Assembly: GCA_016793465.1 (NCBI GenBank)
Contig: JAEUJW010000045.1
Coordinates: 1-39,599, forward strand
Length of the DNA: 39,599 bases
Reading direction: 5' to 3'
Source of the DNA: Myxococcales bacterium
GTDB taxonomy: Bacteria > Myxococcota > Polyangia > Nannocystales > Nannocystaceae
Shown one piece after another: positions 7,795 through 15,950 of this stretch (its first letter is position 1; each line of letters starts with the position of its first letter). The notes below the pieces were generated by a model. That model was not told the DNA's origin, searched no databases, and saw only the letters and a program-made list of their open reading frames with translations. Made by a program: the position numbers and the translations under genes.

Positions 7795-8562
7795 ATGGCA
7801 CGCGACGTTCACCGAGTCTCCCCACGGGCCTCGGGCCCCGATCTGGCCTCCGACCTCGATCTGGACCTCGCCGCCCTGGCCCGCACGGGCCCCGGCCCCT
7901 ACCGGATTACGGCGGAGCTGCCGACGGCATGGATCGCGGCCGTGCTGGCCCACACCGACGCGGAGGCGTCCAGCCCGGGCCGCGTCGAGGTCGAGGTGAC
8001 GTCGATCGGCGGCGGCAGCAGCGTGCTGGTCCGCGGGACCCTGGCCGTCGACTTCACGGTGCCGTGCGCCCGCTGCCTCGAGCCGGCGCCGGTGTCGACG
8101 GCGGCCTCCGGCGAGCTGTGCGTGCACTACGTCCGCGGCGCGGGCGACGCGATGGAGGACGAGGAGGGCCACGAGTGGTCCGAAGACGAGGCCTCCAGCC
8201 CCGACCAGCGCCCGTTCGTCGGCACCCGCCTCGACCTCCGCCCGCTCGTCGAGGAGCAGATCCTCGTGGCCTACCCCATGCGAGCCCTGTGCTCCCGCGG
8301 GGAGGCCTGCCGTGGGCTGTGCATGCACTGCGGCGCGAACCTCAACGAACAGGCGGCTATTCCCGGGGCCGAGGGAAATTCCGCTGCATGTACGAATTGC
8401 GGAGCAGGCGACGCCCAGGTGCCGATCGTGGCGCTGCCCGACGCGTCGCTGGATCCGTCCGAGGCGGCCTCGGCCGAGGCCGCGGAGTCATGGAAGTCGG
8501 CGCTTCGCGGGATTCAGGTGCCGGCTGCGGGGTCCGGGAAGCGCAAGAAGCCGCGAGACTGA
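7795..8562 (+). CDS. yceD: YceD/DUF177 family protein (23S rRNA accumulation-type)
   Basis: 255 residues. The middle matches the DUF177 pattern: a beta-rich region (VLVRGTLAVDFTVPCARCLEP, Cys91/Cys94), an acidic insert around 115-138, then LDLRPLVEEQILVAYPM and a zinc-knuckle-like cluster (CRGLCMHCG, Cys172/176/179; CTNCG, Cys199/202). Family members affect 23S rRNA maturation and normally precede rpmF (ribosomal protein L32). Here no rpmF follows; 663 bp of gene-free DNA comes next. The C-terminus beyond about residue 205 is an Ala/Glu-rich extension ending in Lys/Arg, longer than in most homologues. ATG at 7795 is the only good start in an AT-rich patch (AAATTATTAAAGGC); the AAGG sits very close to the ATG. 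The precise ribosomal role is inferred from the family. Confidence 0.85.
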   Translation: MARDVHRVSPRASGPDLASDLDLDLAALARTGPGPYRITAELPTAWIAAVLAHTDAEASSPGRVEVEVTSIGGGSSVLVRGTLAVDFTVPCARCLEPAPVSTAASGELCVHYVRGAGDAMEDEEGHEWSEDEASSPDQRPFVGTRLDLRPLVEEQILVAYPMRALCSRGEACRGLCMHCGANLNEQAAIPGAEGNSAACTNCGAGDAQVPIVALPDASLDPSEAASAEAAESWKSALRGIQVPAAGSGKRKKPRD

Positions 8563-9176
8563 GGATCGGCGAGGGCCTCGGAACGCGGGGCTGCGCGAGG
8601 CGGTGCTGCGCCGGATCGCCGCGGAGCGGGTGCACGTAGCGACCGACGGCGGGGCGGTGCAGTTCGAGTTGTATTACCCGCAGGAGTCGACGCGCCGCCG
8701 GAGTTGATGGCGGGACGACGGCTCGGGGCTCGGTCGGCCGGGACCGTGACGCTTCGTGAACGGACGGATCGCGGGGTGGCCGTCCAGGTCGTCGCGGTTC
8801 CTCGCGTCGTCGTCGAGGCCCGATGCGGGGCGGAGCGGCGTGGTCGTGCCGGTGCAGTTCTCGTGGCGCCGCACCCTGGGGCTCGGACGCGGCAGCCTGA
8901 TCGGTTCGGCGGTTGCCGTGGTCGGTACGAGCGCCGGGCGGCGAGCGTACCGGACCGTGATCTCGGGCCGCGAGTCGGGGGAGGGGTACGAATTTTGGGG
9001 AGCGGATCTCCCGCAGGCCTGGCTCGGAGCTGGTCGCCAGCGGTCCGTTCGCGGGTGGCCTGCCCGCGCCACGATGACGGGGTCGGCCGGCGCCGTCGCG
9101 CGGGCCGCCGCGCGCTTCGTTCGCGGGCGCGGGTGACGAAGCCGACGGACGTGCGTTCACGGAACGAGTTGCGTCG
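8563..9176. other. Gene-poor stretch with a possible coding remnant
   Basis: No convincing gene. From GTG at 8603 to the TGA ending at 8707 a 34-codon frame (ending QFELYYPQESTRRRS) keeps strong G/C third positions, so it may be a remnant or a very small gene; no family is recognised. A further open frame at 8756-9136 has no recognisable motif. No rpmF-like sequence is present. Confidence 0.4.
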
Positions 9177-9190
9177 TTCATTATAATGAA
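9177..9190 (+). promoter_or_regulatory. Palindromic -10 region (TTCATTATAATGAA)
   Basis: A perfect 14-bp palindrome that contains the consensus TATAAT at 9182-9187, AT-rich against a GC-rich background and about 38 bp upstream of the DUF2325 start. The best -35 is TTCACG at 9156-9161 with a long 20-bp spacer. The symmetry could also make it an operator. Confidence 0.45.
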
Positions 9191-9225
9191 ATACGTTCGA
9201 ACCACGGAAACGGGGGAGAGGGACC

Positions 9226-9534
9226 ATGCGCGTGGGCATCGTCGGCGGACTCGACCGCAACGAGGGAGCGTACGAGAGGTTGGCGGAGTCGCTCGGGCAC
9301 GAGGTGGAGCACCACACCGGAGTCATGCGCGGGACCGCCGGGTCGGAGCTCGAGAGCCTCGTCAAACGCAGCGATCTGGTCGTGATCCTGACCGACGTGA
9401 ACAGCCACGCGGCGGTCAAGATGACCCGCAAGCTGCTTTCGACGCACCCGAGGCCGTCGGTGCTGATGCGCCGCCTGGGCCCGTCGCGCCTCTCGGCGCT
9501 GCTGCGAGAGCACGCCGCGACGGCGTCCGAGTAG
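9226..9534 (+). CDS. DUF2325 domain protein
   Basis: 102 residues, full length for the family. It opens MRVGIVGGLDRNEGAYERL (the VGG-Asp-R start typical of DUF2325), continues with LGHEVEHHTG, and has the SDLVVILTDVNSHAAVKMTR block, where the His of the usual 'vsH' motif is kept. It ends with a SVLMRRLGPSRLSALL helix. Biochemical role is unknown; family members are small soluble proteins resembling a Rossmann-like half-domain. A good ribosome binding site (GGGGGAGAGG) ends about 5 nt before the ATG. It is the first gene of a plus-strand run leading to a TPR lipoprotein, with a 158-bp gap to the next gene. Confidence 0.8.
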   Translation: MRVGIVGGLDRNEGAYERLAESLGHEVEHHTGVMRGTAGSELESLVKRSDLVVILTDVNSHAAVKMTRKLLSTHPRPSVLMRRLGPSRLSALLREHAATASE

Positions 9535-9692
9535 TCGCGGGGGATCTACTCTGGTGGAGACAATTTCGGGGTGGTGAAGCGAGGCGTGTTCGGGGGGCCC
9601 TGGCTCCACGTCGCGCGGTTTTACGGCCGTCGGGGTGTGTTCCACGCGCTCACGGTTCCGCGCCCGGGCTGGTAGAGTGGCGGGGTCGCCCC

Positions 9693-11414
9693 ATGCCTCG
9701 CCGCAAATCGTCGTCGTTTCGTCGTTTCGTGTCCCGGGTCGCTCGATCGCTGACCGTGGTGTCTGTGGCCCTCACCGTCGCCGGTTGCGCCTCGTCGCTC
9801 GAGCGAGCGCGCAAGTACAAGGATCAGAAGGACTACGCGCGCTCGGAGCAGTACTACCGGACGTCGATCTCGAGCGACCCGGAGGACAAGGCCCAGGCGA
9901 CGCAGGAGCTGGCGGCGCTGAAGCTGGCGCTGGCGCATCACAAGCTGAAGAAGGGCGACGCGGCCGCCGCCGAGGCGTTGTTCCGCGAGGCGCTCGAGCT
10001 GACGCCGGGCGAGGAGAAGGCGACCGACGGGCTCGGTCGGGCGCTGGCCGAGCAGGGCAAGACCGACGCGGCGATCGCGGTGCTGCAGGGCGAGGGCGGC
10101 GAGAAGTGCGGGCTGTGCCGGCGCTACCTGGCGGTGCTGCTGGTCGAGCGGGGCTGGGCGCGGGAGACCGGCGGCGACGCGGCGGGGGCGCGGGCGGACT
10201 ACGAGCAGGCCAACACGCTGGTGCCCGAGGTCTCGACCGCGCTGGCGATCGCGCGCATGGCCGAGCTGCAGGCCGACGGCGAGGGTTTGATCAAGGCGAT
10301 CGAGGCGGCGGTGCCGCTGATCAAGGACGGCGACGAGGAGTCGCAGCGGCAGTTCAAGGCCATGCGGGAGAAGGCCGTGATGGCGGCGGCGGCCCGCGGC
10401 GACCTGGCGACGGTCGACCGCTGGCTGAACTTCTTCCCCCCGGGCGCGGGCGGCGACGAGTGGTACGTGCTGCAGTACCGGGTGGCGCAGCAGCTGCGGC
10501 TCGAGAACAAGGTCGACGAGGCGCTGGCGCGGGCGCGGCACATGCTGACGCCGAAGTACGAGGCCTCGCTGCCGGCGGCCAAGAAGGCGGACTTCGAGAA
10601 GATGCTGGCGGACATCTACCGCCTGCAGGGGGTCAAGTTCCTGCGCGAGGGCAAGATCGTCGAGGCCGACGACAACTTCCGCCAGGCCATGGAGTTCGCG
10701 CCGACCGACAACAAGATCAAGCTGCTGCGGGCGCTCGCGATCGCGGGCATGAACGACGTGAAGAAGGCGCTCGAGGTGGTCGCGGCCCTGCCGAAGGACA
10801 CCAAGGGGCACAGCGAGGTGCTGGCGATCCTCGAGAGCATGACCGTGCACGCCAAGCTGGCGGAGGGCGACGTCGAGGCGGCGAAGGCGGCGCTGGCGCG
10901 GGCCCAGGCGGCCCACGGCGAGCAGCCGGAGGTCCACGTGGCGCTGGCGGAGATCCTGACGGTGTCGCCGGTCGAGAACCTGCCGAAGAAGGTCGCCAAG
11001 GAGCTGAAGAAGTCGGGGATGGTGCGCTACCCGAACGACGCGATCAACCGCTACGGCGAGGCGCTCAGCGAGCTGGCGTGGGCGCGCGAGCAGGCCAAGG
11101 GCCTCGGCGAGGGCCACCTGTTCCGCGGGCCCGGCAGCGACGGACGCATGGACAAACTCGAGCAGCGGATCCGGGCGTTTTACCCGTTCGCGGTCGAGTT
11201 CAACCCCGATTCGACGGCGATCCTCCAATTGCGGGGCTCGGGCGGGCAAGTCACGGTCCGCGGCCCCGGAGACCTCGAGGAGCAGGTGTCGATCCCGGCG
11301 GGTGGGAGCTCCGAGGTGGTCGTGCGCGAACCGGGTCTGGTGACGCTGCGCGTCGGTTCGCGCACGATGTCCCTGTGGGCCGAGCCGTACACCAAGCTGA
11401 AGGTGCAGTTGTAG
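9693..11414 (+). CDS. TPR-repeat lipoprotein
   Basis: 573 residues. An Arg-rich n-region, hydrophobic core and lipobox VAGC (Cys32) support this ATG over the longer open frame. The body is helical tetratricopeptide-type repeats: pairs such as ARKYKDQKDYARSEQYYRTS, KLKKGDAAAAEALFREALEL and EQGKTDAAIAVLQ, with further TPR-like pairs to about residue 430 (EGKIVEADDNFRQAMEFAP). The final ~80 residues are beta-rich (ILQLRGSGGQVTVRGPG, then GGSSEVVVREPG), resembling a small PEGA- or carboxypeptidase-like module. It is probably a periplasmic scaffold anchored to a membrane. It ends 16 bp before the kinase gene on the same strand, so co-transcription is likely. A CGLCRRY Cys pair lies near residue 135. 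Confidence 0.85.
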   Translation: MPRRKSSSFRRFVSRVARSLTVVSVALTVAGCASSLERARKYKDQKDYARSEQYYRTSISSDPEDKAQATQELAALKLALAHHKLKKGDAAAAEALFREALELTPGEEKATDGLGRALAEQGKTDAAIAVLQGEGGEKCGLCRRYLAVLLVERGWARETGGDAAGARADYEQANTLVPEVSTALAIARMAELQADGEGLIKAIEAAVPLIKDGDEESQRQFKAMREKAVMAAAARGDLATVDRWLNFFPPGAGGDEWYVLQYRVAQQLRLENKVDEALARARHMLTPKYEASLPAAKKADFEKMLADIYRLQGVKFLREGKIVEADDNFRQAMEFAPTDNKIKLLRALAIAGMNDVKKALEVVAALPKDTKGHSEVLAILESMTVHAKLAEGDVEAAKAALARAQAAHGEQPEVHVALAEILTVSPVENLPKKVAKELKKSGMVRYPNDAINRYGEALSELAWAREQAKGLGEGHLFRGPGSDGRMDKLEQRIRAFYPFAVEFNPDSTAILQLRGSGGQVTVRGPGDLEEQVSIPAGGSSEVVVREPGLVTLRVGSRTMSLWAEPYTKLKVQL

Positions 11415-11430
11415 TACACTGGGGCCTCCC

Positions 11431-12657
11431 ATGCCGGGCTGCCCCTATCGCAAGATCCGTCCGCTCGGTGAAGGATCGATGGGGGACGTGCACCTCTGCG
11501 TGGACGTAAGCCAGCGACGCCTGCTCGTGGTGAAGTGGCTGCGCGCCGAGCTCCACGAGGGCTCGCAGGCCGCCATCCGCTTCCGCCGCGAGGCCGAGCT
11601 GATGACCAAGGCCAACTTCCCCGGCGTCATCAAGGTCGAGGAGTGGGGCGTCGACGAGTTCGGGCGCACCTGGATGGCGATGGAGTTCGTCGACGGGCTG
11701 ATCCCGTCGGCGGTCATCGGGCCGGGCGACTGCTGGTCGGTGCACCGCCTGCTCGACGGCGTCGGGCGCAGCCTCGACGACCTCCACGGGCTGGGGGTGG
11801 TGCACCGCGACCTGAAGCCGGAGAACGTGCTGCTGCGCTCGGCGGTCGGCGGGTGGGAGCCGATCATCATCGACCTCGGGATCGCCAAGTGGCTGGCTCA
11901 GGAGACGGCGACGGCCTCGGGCTCGGTGTTCGGCACGCCGCACTACATGAGCCCGGAGCAGTGTCGCGACACCAAGAGCGTGGGGCCGGCGACGGACCGC
12001 TACGCGGTGGCGATCATCGCGTTCGAGCTGCTGGCCGGGCGACGACCGTACGAGGGGCGGACCATCCCGGAGCTGCTGCGGCAGCACCTCGAGTCGCCGG
12101 TGCCGGAGCTGCAGATCCCGAAGCGCCTGCGCGCGGGGGTGATGCGCGACCCGGGCAGCAAGCCGGCGATCCACGCGACGCCCAACCTCGACGCGTGGAT
12201 GCGCAAGGCGATGGCCAAGGAGCCGCCGAGGCGCTACGGCAGCGCGGCCGAGATGGCCTCGGAGTTCGAACGGGCGGCGCGCATCGACGGGCTGTTCGAA
12301 CCGGCGGACCCGCAGGACCTCACGCCGCTGTTCCCGCCGGCGTCGCACCCGATCGCGGAGGTGATCCTCGACGGTGAGCCCAAGCAGCGCTACGACCTGC
12401 GCCACGGGCCGCTGGTGCTCGGGCGCCACGAGGCCTGCCAGGTGGTGCTCAACTCGGCGCGGCTCAGCCGGCTGCACGCGGTGGTGTACCTGCACCGCGG
12501 CAGGATCTGGGCGGCGGACCTGCACTCCCAGAACGGGACGATGTTCCAGGGGCGCGCGCTGGCGCCGGGGGTGCCGATGCCGTTCGCGGCGGGCGGGCAG
12601 ACGTCGGTGTTCACGCTGTACAACCGCAACGTGGCGGTTCGCCTGTGCGCGAGCTGA
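11431..12657 (+). CDS. Soluble Ser/Thr protein kinase with C-terminal FHA domain
   Basis: 408 residues. Kinase domain about 5-285: glycine loop GEGSMGDV (13-20), ATP lysine Lys35 (VVKW), catalytic HRDLKPEN (125-132, Asp127), metal-binding DLG (148-150) in place of DFG, and activation-segment end YMSPEQ. FHA domain about 310-400: LGRHEACQVVL, SRLHAVVYLH and SQNGT, the usual phosphothreonine-binding signature. There is no transmembrane segment, unlike the receptor-type PknB kinases, so it should be cytoplasmic. The FHA domain probably recruits a phosphorylated partner or its own phosphorylated form. The stop overlaps the start of the octaheme cytochrome by 13 nt, implying translational coupling. 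No substrate is evident. Confidence 0.9.
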   Translation: MPGCPYRKIRPLGEGSMGDVHLCVDVSQRRLLVVKWLRAELHEGSQAAIRFRREAELMTKANFPGVIKVEEWGVDEFGRTWMAMEFVDGLIPSAVIGPGDCWSVHRLLDGVGRSLDDLHGLGVVHRDLKPENVLLRSAVGGWEPIIIDLGIAKWLAQETATASGSVFGTPHYMSPEQCRDTKSVGPATDRYAVAIIAFELLAGRRPYEGRTIPELLRQHLESPVPELQIPKRLRAGVMRDPGSKPAIHATPNLDAWMRKAMAKEPPRRYGSAAEMASEFERAARIDGLFEPADPQDLTPLFPPASHPIAEVILDGEPKQRYDLRHGPLVLGRHEACQVVLNSARLSRLHAVVYLHRGRIWAADLHSQNGTMFQGRALAPGVPMPFAAGGQTSVFTLYNRNVAVRLCAS

Positions 12658-14417
12658 GCGGGCCCGGGCTGTGGCTGTTCGGGCCGGCCGTGGTGTGGGG
12701 GCTGGTGGCGATCGCGGGGCTGGTGCGCACGGCGAGTGACGCGGGCGCGTGGGGGCCGATCGACCGGCGCGCGGGCGGAGTGGCGAGGTCGGAGGGCTGC
12801 AGGCAGTGTCACCCGGGGCAGTACGCGAGCTGGCACGCGACGTACCACCGCACGATGACGCAGGTCGCGGAGGGGGAGAACGTGCTGGCGCCGTTCGCGG
12901 GCGAGTCGATCGAGCACATCGGCTTCCGCGCGACGATGACGCGGACGGAGGCAGGGACGCCGCACGTGACGGTGGTGGCGGTCGACGGCGAGGCGACGCT
13001 GCTCGACGTCGACGTGGCGCTGACGGTCGGCAGCCACCGCTATCAGCAGTACGTGGCGCGCGTCGACCGCGGCGGCGGGCCGGGGGAGCTGTGGCGGCTG
13101 CCGGTGGCGTGGCACGTGGCGACGCGGCGGTGGATCCCGATGAACGCGGCGTTCCTCGAGCCGGAGGGGGCGCGCGGGTCGAGCGAGGATTATTTAAGAC
13201 ACCTCAGCCGGTGGAACGACAACTGCGTGCTGTGCCACAACACCGAGCCGGTGCCTGGCCTCGAGGACAGGTCGTTCGCGACCACGGTGGGCGAGCTGGG
13301 GATCGCGTGCGAGGCCTGCCACGGGCCGGCGGGCGGGCACGTGGCGAGGATGATGGACCCGGCGCGCAGGCTGCTGGCGGGCGCCGGCGACCCGGCGGTG
13401 GCGCAGCCGGGGCGGCTGGCGGCGCGCGAGGAGAGCGGGCTATGCGGGCGCTGCCACGGCAACCGCATCTCGAAGGATGTCGGCGAGGTGCTGCGGCGCG
13501 GGGACGGGTTCCTGCCGGGCACGGACCTGGCGGCGACGTCGCGGCCGATCTGGGCCGACTCGAGCATCGGCGGGGCGGACGAACGACCGTTCGCGCCGCG
13601 GTTCTGGCCCGACGGGACGCCGCGGCTCAGCGCGTACGAGTACCAGGGGCTGCTGCAGTCGCCGTGTCATCAGGACGGCGCGGGGCTCGGGTGCAACGAC
13701 TGCCACGACATGCACGGCGAGCGGCCCGACATGCAGGTGCGGGCCGGGAGGAGCGGGTCGGGGGCGTGCGCGGGCTGCCACACGGTGGCGGCGGAGCACG
13801 GCGGCCACGGGGCGCAGGTGGACTGCCTCGGGTGCCACATGCCGCGCGTCACGTACGGGCTGCTCGAGGGGATGATCAGCCACCGCATCACCAGCCCGGC
13901 ACCGGGGCGGTGGGTCGGGCGCCACGACCAGCCGGACGCGTGCACGCAGTGCCACGTCGATCGCTCGCGGCGCTGGGCGGCGGAGGCGATGGGCCGGATC
14001 GGATTTAATTGTTCGGAGCATCCGGCGGAGGCGGCGGAGGAGGGCTGGGGGTCGCGGGTGGCGCTCGACCTGTTCGGGGGGGACCCCGTGCAGCGGGTGC
14101 TGGCGGCGCACGCGTTGTCGCGGCCGGGGGTGACCCTGGCGGCGGAGACGCGGCTGGCGTGGCTCGTCGATGCGCTCGAGGACGAGTACCCGGCGGTGCG
14201 CTGGGCGGTCTGGCGGGCGGCGCGACAGGTCGCCGAGGCGTGCGGGTCGGCGGCGGGGCCGTCGCTCGAGCGGTTCGACCCGCACGCGGAGGCGCCGGCC
14301 CGGCTGGCGGCGATCGACGCGCTGCGGGCGATGGTCGGGCCGGGTCCGTTCGCGGGGGAGCGGCGCGAGGCGCTGATCGATCGCCAGGGCGAGGTGGCGC
14401 TGTGGATCGGGGAGTGA
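12645..14417 (+). CDS. Membrane-anchored octaheme c-type cytochrome with HEAT-like tail
   Basis: 590 residues from GTG at 12645, inside the preceding kinase gene. An N-terminal hydrophobic segment (about 8-28) is an uncleaved anchor or signal. Eight CxxCH haem sites are visible: CRQCH 52-56, CVLCH 194-198, CEACH 222-226, CGRCH 267-271, CNDCH 350-354, CAGCH 375-379, CLGCH 394-398 and CTQCH 433-437. The first is followed by xxxYxxWxxTYHRTM, the pattern of cytochrome c554-type multihaem proteins. Residues about 460-590 are helical HEAT-like repeats. It is likely a periplasmic electron-transfer or redox protein; no substrate can be assigned. TTA and AGA codons near 13193-13198 are rare in this genome, and TTT-AAT-TGT occurs near 14003. 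The last ~105 bp of the gene are repeated downstream. Confidence 0.88.
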   Translation: MRELSGPGLWLFGPAVVWGLVAIAGLVRTASDAGAWGPIDRRAGGVARSEGCRQCHPGQYASWHATYHRTMTQVAEGENVLAPFAGESIEHIGFRATMTRTEAGTPHVTVVAVDGEATLLDVDVALTVGSHRYQQYVARVDRGGGPGELWRLPVAWHVATRRWIPMNAAFLEPEGARGSSEDYLRHLSRWNDNCVLCHNTEPVPGLEDRSFATTVGELGIACEACHGPAGGHVARMMDPARRLLAGAGDPAVAQPGRLAAREESGLCGRCHGNRISKDVGEVLRRGDGFLPGTDLAATSRPIWADSSIGGADERPFAPRFWPDGTPRLSAYEYQGLLQSPCHQDGAGLGCNDCHDMHGERPDMQVRAGRSGSGACAGCHTVAAEHGGHGAQVDCLGCHMPRVTYGLLEGMISHRITSPAPGRWVGRHDQPDACTQCHVDRSRRWAAEAMGRIGFNCSEHPAEAAEEGWGSRVALDLFGGDPVQRVLAAHALSRPGVTLAAETRLAWLVDALEDEYPAVRWAVWRAARQVAEACGSAAGPSLERFDPHAEAPARLAAIDALRAMVGPGPFAGERREALIDRQGEVALWIGE

Positions 14418-14606
14418 GTCGCGATCGAGGCGCTGCGGATGGTGGGGCCGAGGTCCGTTCGCTGGGGGAGCGGCGCGAGGCGCGGATCGACAGCGACGGC
14501 GCTGTGGATCGGGGAGTGAGTCGCGATCGAGGCGCTGCGGATGGTGGGGCCGAGGTCCGTTCGCGGGTGGAGCGGTGCGAGGCGCTGATCGACCGCCAGG
14601 GCGCAG
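14311..14606 (+). repeat. Three tandem copies of the cytochrome gene's 3' end
   Basis: Copies begin at 14311 (inside the gene, through its stop at 14417), 14422 and 14524. All carry CGATCGANGCGCTGCGG, then GGTCCGTTCGC and GGAGCGG(C/T)GCGAGGCG; copy 2 also keeps CTGTGGATCGGGGAGTGA including the stop codon. Copies 2 and 3 have small deletions, so they are decaying duplications and not genes. They fill the space to the convergent Uma2-like gene. Confidence 0.85.
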
Positions 14607-14621
14607 TTTATTGAAATTGAT

Positions 14622-15434
14622 TCAGCGGAGGGCGGCTTCGACGTCGCCGGCCGTGGCGCACTGGGTGATCCAGCGGGTCAGCGTCGGGAGGTCGGTGCAC
14701 GCGGTGATGCGGGCGGCGAGCTCGGGCGGGGTGGTCCATCCGCGGGCGGTGAGCTGGATCCGCAGGGCCTGCTTGAGGCCGGCGAGCACGCCCTCCTGGT
14801 GGCCCTCCTCGTGGCCCTCCTGGTGGCCCTCGGAGCGGACGGCGTCGAGGTCGCGGTAGCCCTTGCGGGCGAGGGTGTTGTGCAGGGCCGCCTCGACCGC
14901 GATGTCCGGGTCGATCAGCGCGCGGGCGGGCACGTCGTACTCGAGGATGCCAGGGGCGGTGAGCACGGCGTCGGCGTCGACGATGCGGACGCCGGCGTCC
15001 TTCTCGTGGATCTCGACGCGCAGGGGGCCGACGAGGCGGACGACCCAGATGATGCGGGTGCCGAAGTCGAGGAGCTCGGCGATCTTGCGCTTCAGCTCGT
15101 CCTCGTTCTGGCCGACGCTGGCGTACTCGACGGCCAGCGGCGGGGCCTCGCTCGACCAGCCGTTCTTCTTCAGGGTGACGCCGGCGACGAGGTCCGGGGC
15201 GCGCAGGTTCTTGCCGTCGTTCCAGGCCACGCCGAGGTCGATGCCGGTCTGATCGGGCGAGGGGGCGGCGGTCGCCAGGACCAGCGCACCGGCCGCGTGG
15301 GCCCTGCTGTGGCGCTCCCCGGCGCCCATGCATTCGATGCGGTGGCCGTTCGACAGCTCGTAGGGCTCACCCTCGCGGATCTGGTCGGCCCGCCACGGGC
15401 CGGGTGGATCGTTCCATCGCGGGTGCCCGGACAT
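14622..15434 (-). CDS. Uma2-family (DUF820) PD-(D/E)xK-type nuclease-like protein
   Basis: 270 residues. Core motifs of the family are present: RAPDLVAGV (Asp81), APPLAVEYASVGQ (Glu103), DELKRKIAELLDFGTRIIWVV and VRLVGPLRVEIHE. Family members have a restriction-endonuclease-like fold; many are uncharacterised and scattered as single genes. Residues about 195-215 hold a short acidic/His repeat (EGHQEGHEEGHQEG), followed by a helical C-terminus that many members lack. Its AT-rich 3' flank (TTTATTGAAATTGA, 14605-14619) separates it from the convergent cytochrome remnants. Whether it is an active nuclease is not known; the first Asp and the Glu are intact, the lysine of the expected ExK is not obvious (VEYAS). 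Confidence 0.8.
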   Translation of the reverse strand: MSGHPRWNDPPGPWRADQIREGEPYELSNGHRIECMGAGERHSRAHAAGALVLATAAPSPDQTGIDLGVAWNDGKNLRAPDLVAGVTLKKNGWSSEAPPLAVEYASVGQNEDELKRKIAELLDFGTRIIWVVRLVGPLRVEIHEKDAGVRIVDADAVLTAPGILEYDVPARALIDPDIAVEAALHNTLARKGYRDLDAVRSEGHQEGHEEGHQEGVLAGLKQALRIQLTARGWTTPPELAARITACTDLPTLTRWITQCATAGDVEAALR

Positions 15435-15499
15435 GCAGCCAGGATAGAGGGCCGCCGGCCGGCGCGCCAGCGGGGATGCGCGAGAATGATGAGCCTGGC

Positions 15500-15931
15500 A
15501 TGCTCGCGGTGGTGAGCCCGGAACGACATCTGCGCTGGTCGCTGGCCCTCGTCGCGCTGTTCCTGGCGATGGGGCTGTGGCTCGAGGCGATGATCGGGCT
15601 GCGCGCGGCGGGCTGGGTCGACGATCCGCTGCGGCGGGAATTCTTGCGGCTGGGACACGCGCACGGGGGGATCCTGGGGCTGGTCAACGTGGGGGTGGCG
15701 TGGGCGCTGGGGCAGCTGCACACGCCGCAGCGCTGGGCCGGGACCATCCGCCGGGCGACGCTGCTGGGGGCGCTGCTCGTCGGCGGCGGGTTCGTCGCCG
15801 GCGGCCTGACGCACGGGCCGACGGACCCCGGTCTGCCGGTGCTGGTGGTGCCGGCGGGGGCGCTGATGCTGCTGGGTGGAGTGGTGGCCACGGCGCTGGT
15901 GCGGCCGGGTGATCGGGCGCCGGGCGAGTGA
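15500..15931 (+). CDS. Small four-helix integral membrane protein
   Basis: 143 residues, family not recognised with confidence. Four hydrophobic segments are visible: about 14-35 (LALVALFLAMGLWLEAMIGL), 50-72 (a GHAHGGILGLVNVGVAW stretch with two His), 84-105 and 112-133. His within a membrane helix recalls haem- or metal-binding segments, but no family can be named from that. ATG at 15500 is chosen because it precedes a short cytoplasmic n-region; ATG at 15476 would add eight residues. The stop is 19 bp before the next plus-strand start, suggesting the two are co-transcribed. Confidence 0.65.
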   Translation: MLAVVSPERHLRWSLALVALFLAMGLWLEAMIGLRAAGWVDDPLRREFLRLGHAHGGILGLVNVGVAWALGQLHTPQRWAGTIRRATLLGALLVGGGFVAGGLTHGPTDPGLPVLVVPAGALMLLGGVVATALVRPGDRAPGE

Positions 15932-15950
15932 GGTACGATCGGCGATCGCC

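Noticed and set aside
8756..9136. A 126-codon frame in the gene-poor gap
   Set aside because: No family motif and competing frames of similar length on both strands; not enough to call a gene.
9191..9199. GTTCGA-like tRNA T-loop sequence
   Set aside because: The surrounding bases do not form a cloverleaf; no tRNA was found elsewhere either.
14422..14606. A second small gene after the cytochrome
   Set aside because: It is a degraded duplicate of the cytochrome's own 3' end.
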